Of a stretch of 8,624 bases of DNA, positions 1 through 6,080 are shown one piece after another. The stretch covers positions 1 to 8,624 of the forward strand of contig CALDKP010000375.1 in NCBI GenBank assembly GCA_937898535.1, written 5' to 3'. Every line of letters starts with the position of its first letter. Position 1 is the stretch's first letter. The stretch is from an uncultured Sphingomonadales bacterium (GTDB lineage Bacteria; Pseudomonadota; Alphaproteobacteria; Sphingomonadales; Sphingomonadaceae). The notes below the pieces were generated by a model. It did no database searches. It was not told the origin of the DNA and saw only the letters and a program-made list of their open reading frames with translations. A program made the translations under genes and the position numbers.

Positions 1-146
1 TCGGGCAACTTCTCGTAGCGATAGCGCGGGCCGTCGGGCGTGGCGCGGACGGCGTTGATCGTGTTGGTGATCGGGTTGGCGAGAAAGAAGACCTTGGCGC
101 CATCGACGGCCGGCGCGCCGTAGCTGCGGAAAAGACCGTCGCGACT
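1..146 (-). CDS. Fragment of an unrecognised protein, cut at both ends
   Basis: On the minus strand this stretch is open from end to end and reads as a natural protein, including the segments RSYGAPAVDGAKVFFLANP and TPDGPRYRYEKLP. Almost every codon ends in G or C, and 82 of the first 120 bases are GC, clearly above the neighbouring genes. The other two minus frames give arginine/proline-rich shadow sequence. Two plus frames contain stops, and the third gives a low-complexity shadow fused to pstA. There is no ATG or GTG start in this frame before it runs into the antisense of pstA, so the gene has lost its 5' end at the junction near 125-150. Its 3' end lies outside the window. I do not recognise the family. 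The alternating hydrophobic pattern around AVDGAKVFF would suit a beta-propeller strand, but that is only an impression. Confidence 0.55.
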
Positions 147-902
147 TTGGAGCAGAAGGATGCGCTGCGCAGCGGCTTCAACTGGACATTCCTGACCGGA
201 GCCGATGCGACCGACCCGTCTGCGGTAGGTATCTGGGCAGCATTCAAGGGGTCGCTGATGACGATGGCGATTACCCTGTTGCTCGCCTTTCCCGTTGGCG
301 TCCTCGCTGCATTATATCTTGAGGAATATGCGCCGAAGAACAGGCTGACCGACATGATAGAAGTGTCCATCAACAATCTGGCCGCCGTTCCGTCGATCAT
401 CTTTGGTCTTTTGGGACTCGCCGTGTTTCTCACGATCTTCGGCATGCCGCGATCATCCGCATTGGTGGGCGGGTTAACACTCGCGCTGATGACAATGCCC
501 GTCATCGTCATTGCCGGCCGCAACGCTGTCAAATCCGTGCCGCCGTCGATCCGCGAAGCGGCATTGGGCATCGGCGCTTCACCTGTCCAAGTCGTTTTCC
601 ACCATGTACTGCCGCTTGCCCTCCCCGGTATCCTAACGGGCACCATCATCGGTATGGCACGTGCGCTTGGGGAAACGGCGCCACTGCTGATGATCGGTAT
701 GCGCGCCTTCATTCCGGCTGCGCCAGAAGGCTTTACAGATGCCGCCACGGCATTGCCGGTGCAGATTTACCTGTGGTCGGATGAAGTCAATCAGGGCTTT
801 GTCGAAAAAACCAGTGCGGCAATCATTGTATTGCTGATATTCCTGCTGGGAATGAACGCTTTGGCCATTTATCTTCGCAACCGTTTTGAAACGCGGTGGT
901 GA
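147..902 (+). CDS. pstA: Phosphate ABC transporter permease PstA, 5' truncated
   Basis: PstA is one of the two inner-membrane channel subunits of the PstSCAB high-affinity phosphate importer. The 251 readable residues contain about five hydrophobic segments (near 36-58, 80-99, 104-124, 158-185 and 223-243) and the ABC-permease coupling motif REAALGIG at 136-143, followed by LPLALPG, which docks onto PstB. Family hallmarks include INNLAAVPSIIFGLLGLAVF and ARALGETAPLLMIG. The first transmembrane helix and the long N-terminal domain typical of alphaproteobacterial PstA are missing. The TTG at 147 is simply the first possible start after the junction and has no convincing ribosome binding site, so it is probably not a true start. 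The frame stays open to the window edge, but that upstream translation looks like a shadow of the minus-strand fragment. The stop lies 3 bases before pstB. Identity is secure; completeness is not. Confidence 0.9.
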   Translation: MEQKDALRSGFNWTFLTGADATDPSAVGIWAAFKGSLMTMAITLLLAFPVGVLAALYLEEYAPKNRLTDMIEVSINNLAAVPSIIFGLLGLAVFLTIFGMPRSSALVGGLTLALMTMPVIVIAGRNAVKSVPPSIREAALGIGASPVQVVFHHVLPLALPGILTGTIIGMARALGETAPLLMIGMRAFIPAAPEGFTDAATALPVQIYLWSDEVNQGFVEKTSAAIIVLLIFLLGMNALAIYLRNRFETRW

Positions 903-905
903 TTT

Positions 906-1700
906 ATGAACAAAAAGGACGTTAATGTGGGCGAAAACCCCGGAAATCCGAAAATATCCACGCGCAATGTGAATGTTTTTTATGGCGATAAACAAGCGAT
1001 AAACAACGTATCCATTGACGTCGACCGCGAAAATGTCACCGCCTTTATTGGTCCGTCGGGCTGTGGTAAGTCGACCTTCCTGCGGTCACTTAACCGCATG
1101 AACGACACCGTGATTGGTGCACGCGTCGAAGGCGAGATTTTGCTCGATGGGCAAGACATCTACGCATCGTCGATGGACGTCGTACAATTGCGCGCCCGGG
1201 TAGGCATGGTTTTCCAGAAACCAAATCCGTTTCCCAAATCCATTTATGACAATGTTGCTTATGGCCCGCGGATCCACGGGCTGGCGAGCGGCAAGGCAGA
1301 ACTGGACCAGATCGTGGAAGGCTCACTGACACGGGCCGGTTTGTGGACCGAGGTCAAGGATCGGCTGAACGAAAGCGGTACTGCGCTCTCCGGCGGTCAG
1401 CAGCAACGTTTGTGCATCGCCCGCGCCATTGCCGTTGATCCTGAAGTTATTTTGATGGACGAACCTTGTTCGGCGCTCGATCCCATCGCGACAGCGCGGA
1501 TTGAGGAGTTAATTCACGACCTGCGCGGAAAATATGCTATTATCATCGTAACGCATAATATGCAGCAGGCGGCGCGTGTGTCACAACGCACCGCATTCTT
1601 CCATTTGGGCAATCTCATTGAATTTGGTGAGACATCCGAGATATTTACCAATCCACGTGAAGACCGCACAAAGGATTATATTACAGGCCGTTACGGTTAG
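906..1700 (+). CDS. pstB: Phosphate ABC transporter ATP-binding protein PstB
   Basis: PstB is the cytoplasmic ATPase that powers phosphate import through PstA/PstC. The 264 residues have every nucleotide-binding element in order: Walker A GPSGCGKST at 49-57, Q-loop glutamine 104 in MVFQKPNPFP, ABC signature LSGGQ at 161-165, Walker B VILMDEP at 181-187, and the switch histidine 217 in VTHNMQ. The NPFP and SIYDNVAYGPR motifs after the Q-loop are characteristic of PstB and separate it from other ABC ATPases. Length is normal for the family. The ATG follows the pstA stop by 3 bases, so the two genes are surely co-transcribed and probably translationally coupled. phoU follows within 11 bases. All catalytic residues are present, so I see no reason to doubt function. 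Confidence 0.98.
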   Translation: MNKKDVNVGENPGNPKISTRNVNVFYGDKQAINNVSIDVDRENVTAFIGPSGCGKSTFLRSLNRMNDTVIGARVEGEILLDGQDIYASSMDVVQLRARVGMVFQKPNPFPKSIYDNVAYGPRIHGLASGKAELDQIVEGSLTRAGLWTEVKDRLNESGTALSGGQQQRLCIARAIAVDPEVILMDEPCSALDPIATARIEELIHDLRGKYAIIIVTHNMQQAARVSQRTAFFHLGNLIEFGETSEIFTNPREDRTKDYITGRYG

Positions 1701-1711
1701 GAATTAATAGC

Positions 1712-2383
1712 ATGAGCACAGGCACAAGGCACACCATTAGCGCGTTTGACGATGACATGGACGAAATCCGTGGCCTCATCGCCGAGATGGGTGCGCGCGC
1801 CGAGACTGCGGTCGTTGCAGCCATGAAGGCGTTATCGGAACATGACGTCGAACTGGCGGCCTCCGTTCGTGCCGAAGACAAAGTGATCGACACTCTTGAG
1901 ACCGACGTCGAACGCTTGGTTGTGCGCACCATTGCCCTACGCGCGCCGATGGCCGACGATTTGCGTGAGCTTATCGCCGCACTCAAAATGTCTGCGGTTA
2001 TTGAACGCATCGGTGATTACGCGAAAAACATCGCCAAGCGTGTTCCGAAGATGGAAGGCAAAATCCACGCCTCCGCAAAAGAACAGCTGGGCCGCATGGG
2101 TGAAATCGTTGTCGAAATGATCCGCACTGCCATGGATGCTTATGCAAAACGTGACGTTGATCTGGCACGCGCAGTGACCATTCGTGACGACGACGTTGAC
2201 CAGCTGAACAAAGATCTGTTCGTCGACTTTGTCGCATATGTGGCGAAAAACCCCAAAAATGCGACGGAAGTCGCCCATCTGCTTTTTACGGCCAAGAACC
2301 TGGAACGGATTGGGGACCATACCACCACCGTTGCCCAGATGATTTATTTTACCGAAACGGGTGAAAACCTGCCCGACGCTTAA
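1712..2383 (+). CDS. phoU: Phosphate signalling regulator PhoU
   Basis: PhoU is a cytoplasmic helical protein that links the Pst transporter to the PhoR/PhoB system, keeping the Pho regulon off when phosphate is plentiful. The 223 residues show the family's internal duplication, two three-helix bundles each carrying a metal-binding E-R-I-G-D motif: ERIGD at 98-102 and ERIGD at 198-202, exactly 100 residues apart. The N-terminal SAFDDDMDEIRGLIAEMG resembles the first helix of other PhoU proteins. A likely ribosome binding site, AGGA, overlaps the pstB stop codon 9 bases before the ATG, which supports coupled translation. phoB starts 13 bases after the stop. Position and length are those of a normal pst-operon PhoU. 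Confidence 0.97.
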   Translation: MSTGTRHTISAFDDDMDEIRGLIAEMGARAETAVVAAMKALSEHDVELAASVRAEDKVIDTLETDVERLVVRTIALRAPMADDLRELIAALKMSAVIERIGDYAKNIAKRVPKMEGKIHASAKEQLGRMGEIVVEMIRTAMDAYAKRDVDLARAVTIRDDDVDQLNKDLFVDFVAYVAKNPKNATEVAHLLFTAKNLERIGDHTTTVAQMIYFTETGENLPDA

Positions 2384-2396
2384 CGCGGAGAGACAT

Positions 2397-3092
2397 ATGC
2401 CCAAGGCGCAATTGCTGTTGGTTGAAGACGATAGTGCTCTGGCCGAGCTGGTGCGCTGGCATTTTGAACGCGAGGATTTCGACGTTCAGCATACCGGGGA
2501 CGGTGAAGAAGCGCTGCTGATGGCCAAAGAACGCACGCCCGATCTGGTTTTGCTGGATTGGATGTTGGAGAATCTGTCGGGCATCGAAGTGTGTCGGCAA
2601 TTACGCAAAGCGGACAACACCGCCAATGTGCCAATCATCATGTTGACGGCACGGGGTGAAGAAGACGACCGTATTCGCGGACTTGAAATCGGCGCTGATG
2701 ATTATGTCACCAAGCCTTTTTCTCCACGCGAATTGGTTGCCCGTGCAAAGGCCGTTCTACGCAGGGTCCGTCCCGCGCTTGCAGGCGAAGCATTGCGCTT
2801 TGGTGACGTCGAAATGGATACGGTCGCGCACAAGGTAAAACGTGGCGGAAAACAGGTTCCGCTTGGGCCAACCGAATACCGGTTGCTGAAGCATTTCCTC
2901 GAATATCCGGGCCATGTATTCTCGCGTGAGCGCCTTTTGGACAGTGTCTGGGGCCATGACAGCGATATCGAGATCCGCACCGTGGATGTCCACATCCGCC
3001 GCTTGCGCAAAGCCCTAAATGAGGGCTTTGACAGCGATATCATCCGGACGGTGCGCTCGGCAGGCTATTCGCTTGATCAGGACGCGGTTTAG
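2397..3092 (+). CDS. phoB: Phosphate regulon response regulator PhoB
   Basis: PhoB is the OmpR-family DNA-binding regulator that, once phosphorylated by PhoR, activates phosphate-starvation genes at Pho boxes. The 231 residues comprise a receiver domain (about 4-120) with acidic residues E10, D11 and D12, phosphoacceptor D54 in LVLLDWMLE, T84 and K106 in VTKPFSP. A C-terminal winged helix (about 130-228) contains the motifs LGPTEYRLLKHF, FSRERLLDSVWG and the recognition helix RTVDVHIRRLRKAL. These positions match E. coli PhoB offset by one. I chose the ATG at 2397 because GGAGAG stands just upstream and the protein then begins MPKAQLLLVEDD, as the family does. An in-frame ATG at 2361 lies inside phoU and would add 12 unrelated residues. 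The sensor kinase PhoR is not in the window. The stop codon overlaps that of the convergent porin gene. Confidence 0.97.
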   Translation: MPKAQLLLVEDDSALAELVRWHFEREDFDVQHTGDGEEALLMAKERTPDLVLLDWMLENLSGIEVCRQLRKADNTANVPIIMLTARGEEDDRIRGLEIGADDYVTKPFSPRELVARAKAVLRRVRPALAGEALRFGDVEMDTVAHKVKRGGKQVPLGPTEYRLLKHFLEYPGHVFSRERLLDSVWGHDSDIEIRTVDVHIRRLRKALNEGFDSDIIRTVRSAGYSLDQDAV

Positions 3093-4603
3093 AACTCCAA
3101 CTGCATCCGCGCGGCAAGTACATCAACCGAATAGTCGCGCTTATCAATAGCCTGCGTTGACAGTGGGTCAACGGTCGCGGCCAACGGACCGCCTTCGACA
3201 TTGACGCGGCCATAGTTCAGCATGAAGCGAATATAATCGATTGGGTACCAGTTCAGAGCGAGCAAATAGCTTGTCTGTGTGCCACCCCGTCCAAGCCGTG
3301 CATTGAGCGCAGCGAGACTATTGCTGCCCGTTGCAAAGTTGTTCGTCACACCGTTTTTCAAGGCGTTGCTATCGAGATCCAGAAAATCATAGCGTGCTGC
3401 AATTTGGAACGCGCCAAGGCCCTTTTTGTCGATTGGCTTCAGTACCTTGGTACGCGCCCATGCGCCGTCCTTATAACCGCGGGTTTCGCCGGTCAGGAAA
3501 TAGCCAGCTTCGGCATACATGCCAAAAAAGCTGGGGTCGCCATTTGGTGTAACGGCACTGTTGCCGCCAGCAAAACTGTTCAATCCCGTTGCAATGTCAC
3601 CCGCACGATAGGCACTTACTTTGGTCCATTGCCCTTCGCCGGCAAAATAAAATCCGGGGAAGATAGCCGCCAATTCTAGACCGACAATTCGGTCGCTCTT
3701 GGCTGCGAAGCTTCCGGTGTCGACAAATCGTACGTCGGTAAGCTGTGTGTTCGGCCGCGCGCGATATCGGGCAAGCTGGTTAGTCGACGGCGCATTTGTG
3801 GAAACCGACGCCGTTCCATTGTTGTTGGATGCAAATTCGCGCTGCTGAATGGTTGCGCCGAAGTGCAGCTGGCCGCCGAACGCCTTTGGTGCATAGGTCA
3901 GCCGTCCCGCGCCAATCCAGCCGTCATTGTCGAACGAGTTATCAATCGTATGGCCAGCAAACAAGCCAACTTCCGCGCGGAGCACATTATCAGAATCATG
4001 CCACGCAACTGCGCCGCCAAGGCGACGGCTGTTTAAAAACGCGTCATTGAATGCAGCCCGCTCAGTAAAGCTGGCGTTGTTGGAACTGGTGATTTGCTCC
4101 ATCCCGTTCAGCGATTCAAAATTGCCAATCCGAACGCTGATCGGCGTGTTCGTAGGATTGTAGCTCAGCAATACGTCGCCAAAGCCAACATTGCCGCCAG
4201 CGAGGTCCGCTTCGACCTTATAACCGAAGCCGCCGGGCATGCTGCCTTCAGCGCCAAGGCGAACGCGCCGAACGCGGCTATTGAAACCCAGGTTGCGGTT
4301 GACTGCATAATCGCCGGGAACGCTTACATAGCCTGTGTCATAATGAATGCGTCCACGTGGCTTGAACGTCCAACCGCCTTGACCGCTGGTCTCGGGTCCA
4401 CCCTTCCATTTTACCTCTGCTACAGGCTTTTTCTCGACCGCATCAACCTTTGCCGAAATCGCGGCCAGTTGGGTCTTAAGCGCCGCAACTTCCGCACGCA
4501 GCGACTCAACCTCAGATGTGCTGTCCTGCGCATAGGCTGGAAACGCGACACATGCCGCTGTTACCAATGCTGTAGTTGCAAACCATTTTTTTGCGGCGGT
4601 CAT
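3089..4603 (-). CDS. Phosphate-selective porin, OprO/OprP family
   Basis: This is a predicted outer-membrane beta-barrel of the Porin_O_P family, whose characterised members OprP and OprO pass phosphate and polyphosphate. The 504 residues begin with a Sec signal peptide: KKWF, a hydrophobic core, then AYA at 23-25, with cleavage expected before Q26. A short heptad-like segment follows (EVESLRAEVAALKTQLAAI, 31-49), the periplasmic coiled coil common in this family. The barrel opens with KPRGRIHYDTGY near 81-92 and RVRRVRLGAEG near 110-120, and the protein ends LEF, the terminal aromatic expected by the BAM insertion machinery. AAGGA at 4611-4615 is a good ribosome binding site 7 bases from the ATG. 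Location beside phoB and a Pho-box-like array upstream support a role in phosphate uptake. Actual selectivity cannot be read from the sequence, since family members can carry other anions. Confidence 0.9.
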   Translation of the reverse strand: MTAAKKWFATTALVTAACVAFPAYAQDSTSEVESLRAEVAALKTQLAAISAKVDAVEKKPVAEVKWKGGPETSGQGGWTFKPRGRIHYDTGYVSVPGDYAVNRNLGFNSRVRRVRLGAEGSMPGGFGYKVEADLAGGNVGFGDVLLSYNPTNTPISVRIGNFESLNGMEQITSSNNASFTERAAFNDAFLNSRRLGGAVAWHDSDNVLRAEVGLFAGHTIDNSFDNDGWIGAGRLTYAPKAFGGQLHFGATIQQREFASNNNGTASVSTNAPSTNQLARYRARPNTQLTDVRFVDTGSFAAKSDRIVGLELAAIFPGFYFAGEGQWTKVSAYRAGDIATGLNSFAGGNSAVTPNGDPSFFGMYAEAGYFLTGETRGYKDGAWARTKVLKPIDKKGLGAFQIAARYDFLDLDSNALKNGVTNNFATGSNSLAALNARLGRGGTQTSYLLALNWYPIDYIRFMLNYGRVNVEGGPLAATVDPLSTQAIDKRDYSVDVLAARMQLEF

Positions 4604-4630
4604 AATATTATCCTTGTTTCAATGGTGACG

Positions 4631-4636
4631 CCTAGA
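4631..4636 (-). promoter_or_regulatory. Possible -10 element of the porin promoter
   Basis: On the minus strand TCTAGG lies 10 bases after the last good Pho-box unit, the spacing known for PhoB-activated promoters that lack a normal -35. Only three of six bases match TATAAT. A start site near 4624 would leave a leader of about 20 bases containing the AAGGA ribosome binding site. Confidence 0.25.
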
Positions 4637-4646
4637 CAGCAATTTT

Positions 4647-4686
4647 ATGTCTTGCGCATGACAGCATTATTTCTCTTTTATGACAT
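4647..4686 (-). promoter_or_regulatory. Putative Pho-box array upstream of the porin gene
   Basis: Read on the minus strand toward the porin, this stretch contains 7-base units spaced exactly 11 bases apart: ATGTCAT (4680-4686), GAGAAAT (4669-4675), CTGTCAT (4658-4664) and AAGACAT (4647-4653). CTGTCAT is a perfect match to the PhoB half-site, ATGTCAT matches 6 of 7, AAGACAT 4 of 7 and GAGAAAT 3 of 7. The 4-base spacers are mostly A/T, as in known Pho boxes. A further CTGTCT lies just downstream but out of phase. With phoB adjacent and a phosphate-type porin downstream, PhoB control is the natural reading. The match is by eye and the two weaker units may be coincidental. Confidence 0.6.
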
Positions 4687-4699
4687 GCACCCCAACTTG

Positions 4700-4717
4700 C
4701 TTTACGCTTGCGTCAAG
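4700..4717. promoter_or_regulatory. 18-bp near-palindrome, operator candidate before the dehydrogenase gene
   Basis: CTTTACGC-TT-GCGTCAAG has 8-base arms with 7 of 8 positions complementary, centred 76 bases before the ATG of the dehydrogenase gene. A TTGCTT hexamer at 4697-4702 overlaps its left edge and could be a -35 element. No good -10 is visible at normal spacing; a poor GCTCAT lies 20 bases further on. Long-spacer promoters with a palindrome between the elements are typical of MerR-family control, and palindromes of this general TTnACG..CGTnAA shape occur in regulators of acyl-CoA catabolism. The regulator here is unknown. Confidence 0.4.
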
Positions 4718-4784
4718 TTGCTGCTCATGCCAAGGCACAGCGTGTTTCGGCGGCTTGGTTCGCACCTGATTATGGAGATATAAT

Positions 4785-5687
4785 ATGACCATCAGTTTTA
4801 AAGACAAAGTCGCTATTGTGACCGGTGCAGGCGGTGGATTGGGTAAGGCCTATGCGCTTGAGCTCGCCAAGCGCGGTGCAAAAGTGGTGGTTAATGATTT
4901 GGGCGGCGCGCGCGATGGCACCGGCACATCCGACGCAGCGGCTCAGGTTGTCGAACAGATCAAATCAGCTGGCGGCGAAGCTATGGCCAATGGCGGCAGT
5001 GTCACTGAATATGAGCAGATGGTCGAAATGGTCGCCAAAGCGAAAGAAGCATGGGGCGGCGTGCATGTGTTGATCAACAATGCTGGCATCCTGCGCGACA
5101 AGAGCTTTGCCAAAATGGACATGCCCGATTTCAATCTGGTGCTTCAGGTGCATGTCATGGGATCGGCGAACTGCACCAAGGCGGTTTGGGATACGATGCG
5201 CGATCAGGCCTATGGCCGCATCTTGATGACCACATCGTCAACCGGTCTGTACGGCAATTTCGGCCAAGCCAATTATGGCGCAGCGAAGCTTGGATTGGCT
5301 GGATTTACGAAGACGCTTCACCTTGAAGGCGCCAAATATAACGTACGCGTCAATTCGCTCGCGCCTGTTGCAGGCACGCGCATGACCGAAGATATTTTCC
5401 CAGAAGGCCTGTTCGAACAGTTCACGCCGGAAAATGTTGTGCCAGCCGCATTGTATCTGGTCAGCGAAGATGCGCCAACGAACATGATCATCGGCGCAGG
5501 CGGTGGCGGCTATCACGCAGCCTATGTCACGATGACCCCAGGTGTTGCCCTTCGTCAGGAAGACCGCAATGTCGAAGGCTTTGCTGCAGCTTGGGATAAG
5601 ATTATCGACCGCACCGGTGAAACCGTACCACAGTCGGGCGGCGAGCAATCCATCGCCGTGATGAAGGCGCTTCAAGCACTCGGCTAA
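4785..5687 (+). CDS. Short-chain dehydrogenase, MFE-2/17beta-HSD4-like (3-hydroxyacyl-CoA type)
   Basis: This 300-residue protein is a classical NAD(P)-dependent short-chain dehydrogenase. The dinucleotide-binding motif is TGAGGGLG at 13-20, followed by VNDLGG at 36-41, NNAG at 98-101, and the catalytic serine 151 (in TTSS), tyrosine 164 and lysine 168 in YGAAK. An extended C-terminus and the opening VAIVTGAGGGLGKAYALELAKRGA resemble the dehydrogenase half of the eukaryotic multifunctional enzyme type 2, which oxidises (3R)-hydroxyacyl-CoA. Here it stands alone, without the hydratase or sterol-carrier domains. An acidic residue at the end of the second strand (D38) favours NAD over NADP. GGAG at 4774-4777, 7 bases before the ATG, fixes the start. 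The gene is monocistronic: divergent from the porin and closed by a terminator. The exact substrate is not determinable; fatty acid or sterol side-chain oxidation is inference. Confidence 0.85.
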   Translation: MTISFKDKVAIVTGAGGGLGKAYALELAKRGAKVVVNDLGGARDGTGTSDAAAQVVEQIKSAGGEAMANGGSVTEYEQMVEMVAKAKEAWGGVHVLINNAGILRDKSFAKMDMPDFNLVLQVHVMGSANCTKAVWDTMRDQAYGRILMTTSSTGLYGNFGQANYGAAKLGLAGFTKTLHLEGAKYNVRVNSLAPVAGTRMTEDIFPEGLFEQFTPENVVPAALYLVSEDAPTNMIIGAGGGGYHAAYVTMTPGVALRQEDRNVEGFAAAWDKIIDRTGETVPQSGGEQSIAVMKALQALG

Positions 5688-5710
5688 TGGCCTTCCAAAT
5701 GTTTCGAAAG

Positions 5711-5737
5711 AGCCCGGTCTTTGGCCGGGCTTTTTTT
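5711..5737 (+). terminator. Rho-independent terminator after the dehydrogenase gene
   Basis: A 7-bp GC-rich stem, AGCCCGG (5711-5717) pairing with CCGGGCT (5725-5731), has a 7-base loop and runs into seven T residues (5731-5737). It begins 24 bases after the dehydrogenase stop. It touches the stop codon of the convergent DUF2794 gene. Read from the other strand it keeps the stem but has only the weak tail CTTTC, so it may act less well in that direction. Confidence 0.9.
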
Positions 5738-6080
5738 ATGCGTCGACGAGCTTCATGAGCTTTCGTTCGACAGGCGCAAGGACGGGGCCAAGGTCATGCC
5801 CGCGTTTCAAAATTGCGCCACCTTCGCCGACCAAGGCCCACATGCCTTGGCGGTTGCGCAATGCTGGTCGCTTTTCAATGCGATATTCCGGCCGCTCGGT
5901 GGCGCGCCGGAACGCACTGAACACGGCAGCATCACGGCCAAGATCGATGGCATAATCGCGCCAGTTACCCGCTGCGACCATCCGCCCGTAAAGATTGAGA
6001 ATCTGGGTTAGTTCGCCTTTTTCGAAACCGATCTGGTTGAGCCGATTGGTTATTGGAAAAAGCGTGATGATTGCGCTCAA
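5736..6080 (-). CDS. DUF2794 family protein of unknown function
   Basis: This 114-residue protein belongs to the alphaproteobacterial DUF2794 family, which I recognise from ELTQILNLYGRMVAAGNWRD (about 23-42), DLGRDAAVFSAFRRATE (46-62), YRIEKRPAL and ILKRGHDL. It is soluble-looking with no signal peptide or membrane segment, and its biochemical role is unknown. The only start that keeps the conserved N-terminus is a TTG at 6078-6080, whose TTGA overlaps the cysE stop codon. An AAGGGA stands 11 bases upstream inside cysE. There is no other in-frame ATG or GTG before the conserved region. Translation is therefore probably coupled to cysE. The gene ends at the shared terminator, and it may simply accompany cysE for expression rather than act in cysteine synthesis. 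Confidence 0.88.
   Translation of the reverse strand: MSAIITLFPITNRLNQIGFEKGELTQILNLYGRMVAAGNWRDYAIDLGRDAAVFSAFRRATERPEYRIEKRPALRNRQGMWALVGEGGAILKRGHDLGPVLAPVERKLMKLVDA

Noticed and set aside
3..146. In-frame upstream extension of pstA to the window edge
   Set aside because: The translation is a Gly/Arg/Val/Asp-rich sequence without a membrane helix, typical of a shadow. The opposite strand in register reads as a far better protein with GC-biased third positions.
2361..2396. Earlier in-frame ATG for phoB
   Set aside because: It would overlap the phoU end and add residues absent from the family. The ATG at 2397 has GGAGAG upstream.
1937..2404. Minus-strand reading frame of 155 codons
   Set aside because: It lies opposite phoU, which is intact with both ERIGD motifs. 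The minus translation is histidine/cysteine-rich and shows no family resemblance.
4094..4783. Long plus-strand reading frame of 229 codons running up to the dehydrogenase start
   Set aside because: Most of it is antisense to the porin gene, whose signal peptide, barrel motifs and terminal Phe are clear. The rest covers the promoter region. The translation is cysteine-rich and resembles no family.
5238..5675. Minus-strand reading frame of 145 codons
   Set aside because: It is antisense to the dehydrogenase, whose catalytic residues all lie in the plus frame. It has no ribosome site of its own and no recognisable motif.
5755..5955. Short plus-strand reading frames opposite the DUF2794 gene
   Set aside because: The minus strand matches a known conserved family through its full length. 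The plus translations are arginine/proline-rich shadows.
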